From Flavobacteriaceae bacterium (lineage in GTDB: Bacteria > Bacteroidota > Bacteroidia > Flavobacteriales > Flavobacteriaceae), in the NCBI GenBank assembly GCA_021739635.1, contig JAIPBH010000007.1, forward strand, positions 124,001 to 188,000: a stretch of DNA of 64,000 nt. Reading direction: 5' to 3'. A program made the translations under genes and the position numbers. Positions 27,930 through 38,139 of this stretch are shown here, piece by piece. Positions within the stretch are counted from its first letter, which is position 1. Every line of letters begins with the position of its first letter. The notes below the pieces were generated by a model. That model was not told the origin of the DNA. It made no database searches and was given only the letters and a program-made list of their open reading frames with translations.

Positions 27930-29354
27930 TTAGTTTGAAGCAATAATACTAAAATCATCTACTTGGTATGCACCATCAAGTGTGGTATCGGTACCAGAAC
28001 CAACCACTTTAAAGGCTACATATAAAGTTCCGGTGTAAGATGATAAATCAATTAAACCAGAATCAACAAAAGCGTACCAATCGTTGCTTTGAGAAGCCAA
28101 TGTTGCCGAAACAGGTATCCAAGTAGCTGTTAATACATTGGTTCCATCATAGTCTGTAGATACAAATACTTCTAAGGTATTGTTTGGTGAATCTAAATGA
28201 TGCTGAGCGGTTTTAAAGTTTAAAAACTCGTTATCTTGAGCATCCATATCAAATCCAGGCGTTACTAACCATGCTATATTTGAAGCGCTTCCTGAATTAA
28301 ATGTGCTAAATTCTGTATAACCATTTCCACTAAAGGTCTTTTCTCTCCAAACCCATGATCCTGCTTCTGCATAGTTTGTCCATCCTACAAAATTTAAATT
28401 GGTGTTGTTGGTTGCCGTTTGGAAATCTTCTTCAAAAATAGCTGTAAAATCATCAGGATTTAGTAATGAGCAACGCTCTCCTGTTAGGTTTACATCATCA
28501 GTACTATTTAATGCTAAAATTAAGCTACTTCCATCAAATGTTTTAGTAATAACTCCTGCAACGCTGCCGTTACCTGTTGGCAGTAATTCGTTTTTAAAAC
28601 TTGCAAAACCACTTGTTTCCAACTTGAATTGCGTATAATTAAAGCCACCACATGCCTGTAAATTTCTTGATGTATCAAAATCTTGAATAGGATCAAAATA
28701 ACGTAATCCTTCTAAATCATTTGCAAATTCTACATTATCAAATTTTACAAACATCCCAACATGATTTTTAGTAATGTCTGAAAATGATGCGGTTATTGGT
28801 ACCAATTCCATAGTGTTTTCAGATCTAAACATGCTGGCTTTTATTTGATTAAGTGTAAGTTCTAAAACAGTGGTGCCAAATTGATCTGTTTCTGTGCCAC
28901 CACCAATAACAATCACTTCACTACCTACACGTTCTTCGCCTACATATAAGCCTTTTAATTTAATATAAACCTCTCGCCCTTTATTAAATTGGTTATAGGT
29001 TTCAACTTGGTTTAAAGCTATTTTAATACCTGACGTTGGGTTTTCTGGAGCATCTTGCAGATAAAGTTCTTTGTAGAAATTTCCTGTTTGATCTGATGAA
29101 GAAACATATCCTTTAACCACGATATCGGTATCTATAAGTTCTGGCATGTTATCTTGATACATCCCTTTTAACTCACTAATAGAGACTTCTGACAGTGTTC
29201 CCGCTTGAATGTTTGCTAATATAGAAGTGAGTGCTTGGTTTTCTTCATTTCCTAAGGATTTAGGAATTGTAAAATCATCGTCTTGTACACATGAGGTGAT
29301 TGTAAAACCGGCCAACAAAACCAGTGTTAACATTAAAATTTTATTTGTTCTCAT
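27930..29354 (-). CDS. DUF5689 domain lipoprotein with C-terminal choice-of-anchor J-like domain
   Basis: Surface lipoprotein, probably working with the TonB receptor encoded just upstream. Lipobox TITSC followed by VQDDDFT, an acidic tract like the surface-export signal. Residues about 35-290 match DUF5689 (two OB-like halves, LYLQDAPENPTSGIKI), and about 310-474 form a jelly-roll binding domain (W..Y, DDFSI at the end). Start at ATG 29354; the frame is open to 29378. Ten bases separate that longest frame from the receptor, so they form one operon. Confidence 0.85.
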   Translation of the reverse strand: MRTNKILMLTLVLLAGFTITSCVQDDDFTIPKSLGNEENQALTSILANIQAGTLSEVSISELKGMYQDNMPELIDTDIVVKGYVSSSDQTGNFYKELYLQDAPENPTSGIKIALNQVETYNQFNKGREVYIKLKGLYVGEERVGSEVIVIGGGTETDQFGTTVLELTLNQIKASMFRSENTMELVPITASFSDITKNHVGMFVKFDNVEFANDLEGLRYFDPIQDFDTSRNLQACGGFNYTQFKLETSGFASFKNELLPTGNGSVAGVITKTFDGSSLILALNSTDDVNLTGERCSLLNPDDFTAIFEEDFQTATNNTNLNFVGWTNYAEAGSWVWREKTFSGNGYTEFSTFNSGSASNIAWLVTPGFDMDAQDNEFLNFKTAQHHLDSPNNTLEVFVSTDYDGTNVLTATWIPVSATLASQSNDWYAFVDSGLIDLSSYTGTLYVAFKVVGSGTDTTLDGAYQVDDFSIIASN

Positions 29355-29388
29355 AGTTTTTATTATTATATTTTTCATAGGTATTTTT

Positions 29389-32202
29389 TTAAAATCTTAG
29401 GTAAAAGTTAACAAAGTAATTGGCGCCACGACCGTACCAATATTTAGAACCAAAACGTCTTATAGGGCTGTTTACATCGTCTCTTAATGCTCTATAATCT
29501 GAAAATCTTGCTTGTTCATAGCCACCTGTTTTATGTTCTTTGTCTAATAGGTTTCCTACACTTGCAAAAAACCCAACATATTTATCGCCTATTTTCCAAG
29601 ATTTTCCACCAACAAGATTTATAATCATATAGTCATCAAATTTTTCTTGTTTTAAAAGTTCTCTGGCAATGTCTTCATCATAATCATTGAATGGTAACCC
29701 ATCGTAATCTTTGTAAAAGAAATCGCTTCTTGTTTTTGGGCTTACATCCACATACGTATTCCCAAAAAAGTTGGCTGTAGCACCAAACCACCAATAATCT
29801 GGATCGCGGTATTCAAAACCAATAGAATAAGCTGTTTGAGGACCACCAGCTACTTTATAGTTTTTAAGATACGATACCCCTGTTTTTCCTGAGGTATTGA
29901 TTATGTTGCCTCCATCTTGGACATCAATAAAATCTTCTGATGTAGAAGTAGAATAAAATGTAGGATTGTTATTATAGGTATAGTCTCCTACAGAAGCGGC
30001 ACCTTTTAACTTAATAGTTGGTGTTACTTGGGCTTCTATTCCAAATTCTCCGCCTATATGTCTTTTTTCGGCACCTGTAAGTACTTCCTGAATAAAGCCT
30101 GTTGCACTGCTTCCTTGAACAAAGAAAAAGGCAATTTCATTAGCGTCTTCTATCTTGGTATAAAAACCAGTTAATCTAGCTTTAACTATTGGAGATCTAA
30201 AAATGTAACTAGCATCAAACGAGGTTATCTTCTCTTCTGTGATGTTGATGTTTGGATTTTTCACACCATTAATAACGCCTATATAATCATGGCTTTCTCT
30301 TGAATTTGTGTAGGTATTTCTTATTGATGGTGCTTGGGTTATATAGCCCGCATTAACATCTAATAAATGCTTTCCTGTGATTTTATAGGTAAATCCGGCT
30401 TTTGCTCCTATACCAGTAAACTCAATTTTATCGCCTTTGCCATACGAGTTGTCTTTTTCTATACCATTTTCTATAGTAATTTGATTTCCGTTCTTATAAA
30501 GACCTTCTCGTTGATAGTCTGTTTTGGTAAGACTACTTGATACATAAAAATCTATTTTATTGTATTTAAACTGAGCTTGAGCATAACCGGACAATTCATT
30601 TGCAAATAGGTTATAATTGTATTTAAACCGGTCGCCTTGAAAAGCTACTTGGTTTGGATTGTTAACATCAAATGGTTTTTGGCTGAATGAATCTACATTT
30701 AAAACGCCAGTAGTACTACCAAGTAAATCATTAATTTCGGCAAAATTTTCAGATTTCAATTGTTTATAGTTTACCGAAGCATTTACTATAATGTTTTGAT
30801 TAATTTGTGAATTTAAAATGGTATTCAATATCAATTGCTTATCATCGGTTCTATCTTCATATAATACATAAGCGGCATTGGTTCCCATTGTATTATTTGT
30901 AAGGTTGGCGTCGTAAATTCTGTCCCAATCAATTTGCCCATTATTTAAAAACTCTTGTTCTGCTTCATAAGCGCCAGCTAAATCATTATCAAATAAAAAG
31001 TAGCTTGGTAATTTTTGGTAGTATGCTGGACTTGGGTTTGCACCGCCAGCATATTCTAATCTACTATTTCCGATTTTTCCAAATTGATAGCCAACATTGG
31101 TGTTTAAACTTGTTTTTTTAGAGATATCCCAATAATGATTTAACATTAAAATAGGTTCTTCAACTTCTTTTACTCGAGAGTTGCGCTTTTCGCCATCTTG
31201 AAATCCCCAATATTCGTTGTATTTAACACCTTTTAAATCATATACCTCTTGGGTATTGGGTGAGGATTTTCCTCGTCTATTAGGAGCATAAATAGATGTA
31301 AAATTAATGCTATGCTTGTCATTAATCTTTTTTTCTATGGATGCAAAAAATGAATTGGCATCATAAAACGTAGCATCTTGATAACCTTCATTTCCCCAAC
31401 GTCTTCCTAGCATAAAAGCCATAGACCAGCCATCTTTCATTAATCCAGTTGCATAGCTAACCATGGTTCTGTTAGTATAACTTCTATCGGATGATGAATA
31501 GGTAATTTGACCGCCTTTTCTATAATTAGAAGCTCTGGTATTGATATTGGTCGTTCCTAAAACACCTCCAAAATTATAGGCCGATGGGGTTAATCCGGTG
31601 GTTAATTCTTGATTTCTAGCCATATCATTTAATCCTCCCCAATTGCTCCATTGTGGTCTTCCGTCATAAATTTTATTCATTTCAATACCGTTAATTAGCA
31701 CCGACCCATTTTCAGAATCTAAGCCTCTAACTCTAAAAAAAGAGGAACTAAACTCAAAAGCTGCTGTACGTTGAAACACATCTAATGAAGAAGACAGCAA
31801 TCCAGAAATATTATCGGAACCACTAGTGTCATCATTCAATTCATCATCAGATAAGGTAATGGTAAATAAATCTTGTGAACTTGATGCATCAAATTCCAAA
31901 GTCATGTCTGTAATATTTACAGTTTGTAAACTATTCACTACAATTGGGTATCTTTTGGTAGCATAACCTAGTTTAGATACTTTTAATACTTGTTCACCTA
32001 AAGGTACATTGGAAGAAAACAAAAACTCCCCTTTTGGAGTTGTTTGGGTGCTTTGATTTGTTTCTTCAATAGTAATGGTAACATCTGGAAGTGGTTCAAA
32101 AGTAACAGCATCCTTAACACTACCTTTAATGATAGTTTGTTGAGCAAACGCCGTAACCATTGAAAAAATTCCGAATAAAAAAATAAGTAACTTTTTTTTC
32201 AT
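29389..32202 (-). CDS. TonB-dependent receptor with carboxypeptidase-regulatory N-terminal domain
   Basis: Outer-membrane TonB-gated uptake channel. Signal peptide (ends TAFAQQ), a CarboxypepD_reg-like beta-sandwich (about 23-110), plug domain with VRGLDSENGSVLINGIEMN, then a long barrel ending in the C-terminal aromatic residue (NFYLRF). 937 residues. It lacks an obvious SusC signature or SusD partner; instead DUF5689 follows. Substrate unknown; neighbouring phosphodiesterases hint at nucleic acid or phosphodiester substrates. Start at ATG 32202. Confidence 0.9.
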   Translation of the reverse strand: MKKKLLIFLFGIFSMVTAFAQQTIIKGSVKDAVTFEPLPDVTITIEETNQSTQTTPKGEFLFSSNVPLGEQVLKVSKLGYATKRYPIVVNSLQTVNITDMTLEFDASSSQDLFTITLSDDELNDDTSGSDNISGLLSSSLDVFQRTAAFEFSSSFFRVRGLDSENGSVLINGIEMNKIYDGRPQWSNWGGLNDMARNQELTTGLTPSAYNFGGVLGTTNINTRASNYRKGGQITYSSSDRSYTNRTMVSYATGLMKDGWSMAFMLGRRWGNEGYQDATFYDANSFFASIEKKINDKHSINFTSIYAPNRRGKSSPNTQEVYDLKGVKYNEYWGFQDGEKRNSRVKEVEEPILMLNHYWDISKKTSLNTNVGYQFGKIGNSRLEYAGGANPSPAYYQKLPSYFLFDNDLAGAYEAEQEFLNNGQIDWDRIYDANLTNNTMGTNAAYVLYEDRTDDKQLILNTILNSQINQNIIVNASVNYKQLKSENFAEINDLLGSTTGVLNVDSFSQKPFDVNNPNQVAFQGDRFKYNYNLFANELSGYAQAQFKYNKIDFYVSSSLTKTDYQREGLYKNGNQITIENGIEKDNSYGKGDKIEFTGIGAKAGFTYKITGKHLLDVNAGYITQAPSIRNTYTNSRESHDYIGVINGVKNPNINITEEKITSFDASYIFRSPIVKARLTGFYTKIEDANEIAFFFVQGSSATGFIQEVLTGAEKRHIGGEFGIEAQVTPTIKLKGAASVGDYTYNNNPTFYSTSTSEDFIDVQDGGNIINTSGKTGVSYLKNYKVAGGPQTAYSIGFEYRDPDYWWFGATANFFGNTYVDVSPKTRSDFFYKDYDGLPFNDYDEDIARELLKQEKFDDYMIINLVGGKSWKIGDKYVGFFASVGNLLDKEHKTGGYEQARFSDYRALRDDVNSPIRRFGSKYWYGRGANYFVNFYLRF

Positions 32203-32258
32203 ACTTGAATTCATAATTATAAAAATATAATGGTTAAATAATTATTATTTAACTAATA

Positions 32259-32266
32259 CAAATTTA
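32259..32266 (-). promoter_or_regulatory. Promoter -7 element of the TonB receptor operon
   Basis: TAAATTTG on the minus strand, exact TAnnTTTG, about 50 nt leader. Lies 20 bp from the oppositely oriented promoter at 32287. Confidence 0.6.
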
Positions 32267-32286
32267 CATTATTTATAATAAATATC

Positions 32287-32294
32287 TACTTTTG
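32287..32294 (+). promoter_or_regulatory. Promoter -7 element of the secreted EEP gene
   Basis: TACTTTTG, exact TAnnTTTG, about 39 nt leader before ATG 32340; back-to-back with the receptor promoter. Confidence 0.6.
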
Positions 32295-32339
32295 GAATAA
32301 GTTTTGTAATCAAAATAATAATAACGTAACTTATCTTTA

Positions 32340-33395
32340 ATGAAAAAATTAATAACCCTTTGCATTACATTGATTTTATGCACATTAATCCCCATGAATG
32401 CGCAAGAAAAAAAGACCTTTAAAATACATACCGTAGCTTTTTATAATTTAGAAAATTTGTTTGATACCATTAACGACCTTACAAAGTTTGATGAAGCAAG
32501 CCCTATGATGGAATTAAAAGCTAATCGTTCTACTATTTACAAGAAGAAAGTAAGTAATATGGCAGGTGTTATTTCAAAAATTGGCTTAGATGTTTCACAT
32601 AATTCACCAGCTGTTATTGGTGTTTCTGAAGTTGAAAACAGAGAGGTTTTAGAAGATGTTGTTAATGATCCTGCTCTCATCTCTAAAGACTATGGCATTG
32701 TTCATTACCACTCACCCGATGCTAGAGGTATTGACGTTGCTTTATTGTATCAAAAAAAGCTTTTCACGCCTATTTCTACCAGCAGTCATGAATTAAAGAT
32801 TTTTGACGATTTAACAAGTAAACGTGTATATACCAGAGATCAACTTTTGGTAAGTGGTAAGCTTGATGGAGAACTAATTCATATTATTGTAAACCATTGG
32901 CCTTCAAGAAGTGGTGGAGAAGCTAGAAGCAGACCAAAGCGTGTGGCTGCTGCTAAATTATCTAAACGTTTGGTTGATTCATTACAAGGTATTGATCCAT
33001 ACGCTAAGATTTTTATTATGGGTGATTTAAATGATGACCCAACTAATTCTAGTATAAAGGATGTTTTAAAAGCCGAAAAAAATAAAGAAAAAGTTGAATT
33101 TAAAGGTGTTTATAATCCTTATGAAAATTTCTTTAAAAAAGGTATTGGAACAACTGCTTACAGAGATGCTTGGAGTTTGTTTGATCAAATTATAATTACA
33201 AAATCATTACTAGATAAAGATTTTTCATCTTATAGATTTTACAAAGCAGGTATTTTTAATGAGAATTTTTTAATTCAAAAAGATGGTCAGTATAAAGGGT
33301 ATCCTTATAGAAGCTGGGGTTATGAAGGATTTACCGATGGATTTAGCGATCACTTTCCTGTGTATGTTTATTTAATAAAAGAAATAAATAATTAA
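32340..33395 (+). CDS. Secreted endonuclease/exonuclease/phosphatase family protein
   Basis: Paralogue of the gene at 26944 but with a cleavable signal peptide (ends IPMNAQE). Same motif chain: FYNLENLFD, GVSEVEN, RGIDVALLY, VNHWPSR, GDLNDDP, SDHFPVY. Divergent from the TonB receptor with overlapping promoters, so probably co-regulated. Likely a periplasmic or extracellular phosphodiesterase/nuclease feeding the receptor system; substrate is inference. Confidence 0.88.
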   Translation: MKKLITLCITLILCTLIPMNAQEKKTFKIHTVAFYNLENLFDTINDLTKFDEASPMMELKANRSTIYKKKVSNMAGVISKIGLDVSHNSPAVIGVSEVENREVLEDVVNDPALISKDYGIVHYHSPDARGIDVALLYQKKLFTPISTSSHELKIFDDLTSKRVYTRDQLLVSGKLDGELIHIIVNHWPSRSGGEARSRPKRVAAAKLSKRLVDSLQGIDPYAKIFIMGDLNDDPTNSSIKDVLKAEKNKEKVEFKGVYNPYENFFKKGIGTTAYRDAWSLFDQIIITKSLLDKDFSSYRFYKAGIFNENFLIQKDGQYKGYPYRSWGYEGFTDGFSDHFPVYVYLIKEINN

Positions 33396-33427
33396 CGTCT
33401 GTAATCTGAAATTAATTTATAAAGATT

Positions 33428-33455
33428 AAAAAACGCCCTATATAGGGCGTTTTTT
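33428..33455. terminator. Bidirectional terminator
   Basis: 28-bp perfect palindrome with GCCC/GGGC core and six-base A and T flanks, between convergent genes. Confidence 0.85.
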
Positions 33456-33494
33456 CAACACTTCATTGAATACTTGTTCTTAAAATGCTAATTT

Positions 33495-35966
33495 TTAAGA
33501 ACCGCACATTAAACAATCATCACCACCTGTTGAACCTTTAGCTTGCGCTATTAATGCTCTCATTTCTTCTGCGGTCATTGGTTCTACTTCCGCATTTTGT
33601 TGTGCAAATTTAGCTGCCGCTTGAACTGCTAATTTTTTCTGTTGTGCTAATTGTGCTTCACCAACTTCAACAGCTTCTTCTGTTGGTTCTTCTTTTTTAG
33701 CCTTATCTAAGGTGAACTTAATGGCATCAACTGCACTCTTGGTACGTAAATAATACATTCCAGTTTTTAAGCCACTTTTCCACGCATAAAAATGCATAGA
33801 TGTTAATTTTGCCATTGTAGCACCTTCTAAAAACAAGTTAAGAGATTGTGATTGGTCAATAAAATAACCTCTTTGACGTGACATATCAATAATGTCTTTC
33901 ATACTCAACTCCCAAACTGTTTTGTATAACTCTTTTATGTGCTGTGGAATGGCATCTATGCCTTGAATAGAACCATTGGCTCTCATCACTTCTTGTTTTA
34001 AACCGTCATTCCATAAACCTAACTCTACTAAATCTTCTAACAAATGTTTGTTTACAACAATAAATTCACCCGATAATACACGACGTGTATAGATGTTTGA
34101 TGTGTATGGTTCAAAACATTCATTGTTACCAAGAATTTGTGATGTTGATGCTGTTGGCATTGGCGCTACTAATAATGAGTTACGAACGCCATGTTTTACC
34201 ACTTGCTTGCGTAATTTTGCCCAATCCCAAAGACCACTTAAGTCTTCATCTTTTAATCCCCATAAATTGTATTGAAACTCACCTTTACTTATTGGAGATC
34301 CTTTAAATGATTGGTATGGTCCATCTTCTTTAGCTTCTTCCATACTAGCTGTAACCGCTGCAAAATAGATAGTTTCAAAAATATCTTGATTTAATTTTTT
34401 TGCTTCATCACTGGTAAAAGGCATGCGTAATTGAATAAAAGTATCTGCCAAACCTTGCACACCTAACCCAATTGGTCTATGGCGCATATTAGAATTTTCT
34501 GCTTCTTTTACCGGATAGTAATTTCTATCAATAACTTTGTTTAAGTTTTTGGTTACTCGTTTCGTAACACGGAATAACTCCTTATGGTCAAACTCTCCGT
34601 TTTTAACAAACATTGGTAAGGCAATAGAGGCTAAATTACATACGGCAATTTCATCTGGAGATGTGTACTCTAAAATTTCAGTACATAAATTTGACGAACG
34701 GATGGTTCCTAAATTTTGTTGATTTGATTTGCGGTTAGCTGCATCTTTATACAACATATAAGGAGTGCCTGTTTCTATTTGAGATTCTACAATTTTCTCC
34801 CAAAGTTCACGTGCTTTAATAGTTTTTCTTCCTTTTCCTTCAGCTTCGTATTTTAAATATAATGCTTCAAATGCCTCGCTATGAACATCACACAATCCCG
34901 GGCATTCATTTGGACACATTAAAGTCCAATGTGCATCTTCTTGAACGCGTTTCATAAACAAATCTGAAATCCACATGGCGTAAAATAAATCGCGTGCGCG
35001 CATTTCTTCTTTACCATGATTTTTCTTTAATTCTAAGAATTCAAAAATATCAGCATGCCATGGTTCTAAATAAATAGCAAAACTACCTTTACGTTTTCCA
35101 CCACCTTGATCTACGTAACGTGCTGTATCATTAAATACTTGCAGCATAGGAACAATCCCATTACTTGTTCCATTAGTACCAGCAATATAACTTCCTGTAG
35201 CACGAACATTGTGAATAGATAAGCCTATGCCTCCAGCAGATTGTGAAATTTTAGCTGTTTGTTTTAAGGTGTCATAAATGCCATCAATACTATCGTCTTT
35301 CATAGTTAACAAGAAACATGATGACATTTGTGGCTTTGGTGTACCAGCGTTAAATAAAGTTGGTGTAGCGTGTGTAAAATATTTTTTAGACATCAGCTCA
35401 TAGGTTTCTATAGCTGATTCAATATCATTTAAGTGGATGCCAACCGCAACACGCATAAGCATATGCTGTGGTCGCTCGGCAATTTGACCATTTAATTTTA
35501 ATAGATATGAACGCTCAAGGGTTTTAAAACCAAAATAGTCATATCCAAAATCACGATTATATATAATGGTAGAATCTAGGGTTTCTTTATGTTCCATGAT
35601 GACTTTGTAAACATCATCAGCCAAAAGAGGTGCATCTTTGCCTGTTCTTGGGTTTACATAGGTGTATAAATCATGCATAACCTCACTAAAAGTTTTTTTG
35701 GTGTTTTTATGTAGGTTAGATACAGAAATTCTGGCTGCTAAACGTGCATAATCTGGGTGAGCAGTGGTCATGGTTGCGGCAATTTCTGCTGCAAGATTAT
35801 CAAGTTCGCTGGTGGTTACGCCGTCATATAAACCTTCAATAACGCGCATGGTTACTTTTAAAGGATCTACTAATTCATTTAATCCGTAACACAATTTACG
35901 CACTCTTGCGGTAATTTTATCGAACATGATTTGTTCTTTTCTGCCATCTCTTTTTACTACATACAT
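33495..35966 (-). CDS. nrdA: Class I ribonucleoside-diphosphate reductase, alpha subunit
   Basis: Oxygen-tolerant reduction of ribonucleoside diphosphates. N-terminal ATP-cone ([11 protein letters not shown]..., residues about 1-90) for allosteric activity control, then the ten-stranded barrel with RSSNLCTEI and [15 protein letters not shown], and a C-terminal redox pair CLMC three residues from the end. 823 residues. Follows nrdB across a 199-bp spacer with two hairpins. Confidence 0.95.
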   Translation of the reverse strand: MYVVKRDGRKEQIMFDKITARVRKLCYGLNELVDPLKVTMRVIEGLYDGVTTSELDNLAAEIAATMTTAHPDYARLAARISVSNLHKNTKKTFSEVMHDLYTYVNPRTGKDAPLLADDVYKVIMEHKETLDSTIIYNRDFGYDYFGFKTLERSYLLKLNGQIAERPQHMLMRVAVGIHLNDIESAIETYELMSKKYFTHATPTLFNAGTPKPQMSSCFLLTMKDDSIDGIYDTLKQTAKISQSAGGIGLSIHNVRATGSYIAGTNGTSNGIVPMLQVFNDTARYVDQGGGKRKGSFAIYLEPWHADIFEFLELKKNHGKEEMRARDLFYAMWISDLFMKRVQEDAHWTLMCPNECPGLCDVHSEAFEALYLKYEAEGKGRKTIKARELWEKIVESQIETGTPYMLYKDAANRKSNQQNLGTIRSSNLCTEILEYTSPDEIAVCNLASIALPMFVKNGEFDHKELFRVTKRVTKNLNKVIDRNYYPVKEAENSNMRHRPIGLGVQGLADTFIQLRMPFTSDEAKKLNQDIFETIYFAAVTASMEEAKEDGPYQSFKGSPISKGEFQYNLWGLKDEDLSGLWDWAKLRKQVVKHGVRNSLLVAPMPTASTSQILGNNECFEPYTSNIYTRRVLSGEFIVVNKHLLEDLVELGLWNDGLKQEVMRANGSIQGIDAIPQHIKELYKTVWELSMKDIIDMSRQRGYFIDQSQSLNLFLEGATMAKLTSMHFYAWKSGLKTGMYYLRTKSAVDAIKFTLDKAKKEEPTEEAVEVGEAQLAQQKKLAVQAAAKFAQQNAEVEPMTAEEMRALIAQAKGSTGGDDCLMCGS

Positions 35967-35984
35967 TTTATTACACGGTTTTAA

Positions 35985-36009
35985 TTTTTCTGATACACCT
36001 TCAGAAAAA
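35985..36009 (-). other. Hairpin in the nrdA leader
   Basis: 9-bp stem TTTTTCTGA/TCAGAAAAA with a 7-nt loop, 20 bp before the nrdA start. No T run follows leftward, so not an intrinsic terminator; could affect translation or mRNA stability. Confidence 0.5.
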
Positions 36010-36096
36010 TGGTTAATTAGTTATTCTAGTTTTAAATTCTAATGATTAATTAGACAAAACTTAGTTGGTTTAGTTTGTTATTTTTTGATAATGAAA

Positions 36097-36125
36097 TGTT
36101 GATTTCTAATACTTCAGAATCAACA
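36097..36125 (-). other. Hairpin downstream of nrdB
   Basis: TGTTGATT(T)CT faces AGAATCAACA: 10 bp with one bulge, 41 bp past the nrdB stop. A modest T-rich tail follows leftward, so partial termination between nrdB and nrdA is possible. Confidence 0.45.
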
Positions 36126-36165
36126 AAGCTTTTTATTTATATCAAAAAAGGGTTTTAATTTAAGA

Positions 36166-37146
36166 CTAAAAATCAGCGTCAAAACTAAATTTATCTTTGT
36201 CTTCTTCTTTATTAAGAACCCCAGCTTTTTGATATTCAGAAACACGTTTTTCAAAGAAATTTGTTTTTCCTTGTAATGAAATCATGTCCATAAAATCAAA
36301 TGGATTTGTTGCGTTATAAACTTTATCGCAACCAAATTCACCTAATAATCTATCGGTTACAAATTCTAGATATTGGGTCATCAATTTTGCATTCATCCCA
36401 ATTAAACTTACAGGTAATGATTCTGTGATGAACATGCGCTCAATATCTAAAGCATTTGTTAATATTTCAGTAATACGTTCTTTTGGCACTTTGTTAACAA
36501 TGTGATTGTTATGCAAGTGAACTGCAAAATCGCAATGTAATCCTTCGTCTCTTGAAATCAATTCATTAGAAAAGGTTAAACCTGGAAGCAAACCTCTCTT
36601 TTTAAGCCAGAAAATTGAGCAAAAACTTCCTGAAAAAAAGATACCTTCAACGGCCGCAAACGCGATTAAACGTTCTGCAAAGCTTGGTGAATCTATCCAT
36701 TTTAATGCCCAATCTGCTTTTTCCTTAATTGCTGGAAATACTTCAATAGCTTTAAATAAATCATCCTTTTCTTTTTCGTCTTTTACATAAGTATCAATTA
36801 AAAGCGAATACACTTCTGAGTGTATATTCTCCATCATGATTTGAAACCCATAAAAGAATTTTGCTTCTGTGTATTGAACTTCAGAAACAAAATTTTCGGC
36901 CAAATTTTCGTTAACAATACCATCACTAGCTGCAAAAAATGCTAAAATATGTTTTATAAAATAGCGCTCATCATCACTTAGTTTATTATTCCAGTCTGTT
37001 AAATCTTGATGTAAATCAATTTCTTCTGCAGTCCATATACTAGCTTCCTGTTTTTTATACCATTCCCAAATATCATGATGTTTGATAGGAAAAATAACAA
37101 AACGATCTTTATTCTCTTGTAAAATGGGCTCCATTAGCTGCGACAT
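36166..37146 (-). CDS. nrdB: Class I ribonucleotide reductase, beta subunit
   Basis: Di-iron radical subunit for NrdA. The first ligand set and radical Tyr are seen in [12 protein letters not shown] (ExxHxxxY), the second in [11 protein letters not shown]; the Tyr-bearing form indicates a tyrosyl-radical enzyme. 326 residues. C-terminal tail FSFDADF is the likely NrdA-docking peptide. Upstream gene of the nrdBA pair. Confidence 0.95.
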   Translation of the reverse strand: MSQLMEPILQENKDRFVIFPIKHHDIWEWYKKQEASIWTAEEIDLHQDLTDWNNKLSDDERYFIKHILAFFAASDGIVNENLAENFVSEVQYTEAKFFYGFQIMMENIHSEVYSLLIDTYVKDEKEKDDLFKAIEVFPAIKEKADWALKWIDSPSFAERLIAFAAVEGIFFSGSFCSIFWLKKRGLLPGLTFSNELISRDEGLHCDFAVHLHNNHIVNKVPKERITEILTNALDIERMFITESLPVSLIGMNAKLMTQYLEFVTDRLLGEFGCDKVYNATNPFDFMDMISLQGKTNFFEKRVSEYQKAGVLNKEEDKDKFSFDADF

Positions 37147-37462
37147 TGTATGTATAGTTTTTTTAAAAAATTAGACGAAAAATTGCGTCGATTTGGGATT
37201 AACAAAGATTGAAAAAAGACCTCGAAAATGAAAGGTATAGTTATAAACATTGTCAACAAGTTTTTAACAAAACTCAATATCTTTAAATTTTAAGCTTAAT
37301 TTATTGATAATCTTAATTTATTGAATATCAATTATTTAAAAATCACAAAATGAGCTTAGCCCTTATAAAATAAGGATTCATGTTTTTAAGAAAATGACAA
37401 AAAAGAGCTTCTAAAAAATAGATATTCAAAAAAAATATAAGTGATTTTTTTTGATGAAGAAA
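37147..37462. other. 316-bp intergenic region upstream of nrdB
   Basis: A/T-rich. Holds the probable nrdB promoter (CAAAGATT at 37203-37210, one mismatch to the minus-strand -7 element) and a leader with a GACG/CGTC mini-repeat. I see no NrdR-box pair, riboswitch or convincing gene; a 21-codon frame at 37228 has no support. Confidence 0.4.
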
Positions 37463-38029
37463 TTATTTGTAAGTAATAGCTACTTTTTCTAATTCGGCGT
37501 ACCAATCTTCGCCAAATTTTCTAATTAATGCTTCCTTAACAAATTTGTAAACTGGAACTTGTAATTCCTTTCCAAGGGTACAGGCATCATCACAAATAGA
37601 CCATTTTTCATAATTAACAGCAGAAAACTCACTATATTCTTGAACTCTTATAGGATATAAATGACATGACACTGGTTTTTTCCAAGTAACCTCTCCTTGA
37701 TTATAGGCTTCTTCAATAGCACAAAGCGCCGTTCCTTTTTTATCAAAAATAACATAAGCACAATCTGCGCCATCAATTAATGGTGTTTCTAAGTCGCCAA
37801 ATTCTGTAGTTATAAAAACCCCTTGCTCTTCAATAGCTTTAATACTTTCCTTTCTTAAAAAAGGTTTTACTTTAGGGTAAATATCTTGAAGAATTTTAGT
37901 TTCCTCTTTGCTTAATGGTGCTCCTGCTTCGCCATCAATACAGCACGCGCCTTTGCATGCAGACAGATTACACAGAAAATCTTTCTCAATAATTTCTTCA
38001 GAAACAATGGTTTTGCCAATTTGAAACAT
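37463..38029 (-). CDS. DUF3109 family protein
   Basis: 188 residues rich in cysteine: CNLSACKGACC near the N-terminus, DCAYVIF, CAIEEA, SCHLYPIR and CDDAC. This is the DUF3109 pattern, related to the YkgJ-type CxxCC proteins thought to bind zinc or an Fe-S cluster. Function unknown. Single gene divergent from marC. Confidence 0.85.
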   Translation of the reverse strand: MFQIGKTIVSEEIIEKDFLCNLSACKGACCIDGEAGAPLSKEETKILQDIYPKVKPFLRKESIKAIEEQGVFITTEFGDLETPLIDGADCAYVIFDKKGTALCAIEEAYNQGEVTWKKPVSCHLYPIRVQEYSEFSAVNYEKWSICDDACTLGKELQVPVYKFVKEALIRKFGEDWYAELEKVAITYK

Positions 38030-38108
38030 AGTAAAAACTAACTTTTAAAGTGCGCAAATTTAATGAAACTTTAGCGTTATTATGCCTTATATATAAGTAT
38101 TAATACTA

Positions 38109-38116
38109 TACTTTTG
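38109..38116 (+). promoter_or_regulatory. Promoter -7 element of the marC operon
   Basis: TACTTTTG, exact TAnnTTTG, with about 17 nt of leader. Confidence 0.6.
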
Positions 38117-38139
38117 CAAAAAATTTAAACCTTTTTAAA

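Noticed and set aside
37147-37462. NrdR boxes or a cobalamin riboswitch upstream of nrdB
   Set aside because: No paired NrdR-type palindromes and no conserved riboswitch core were found.
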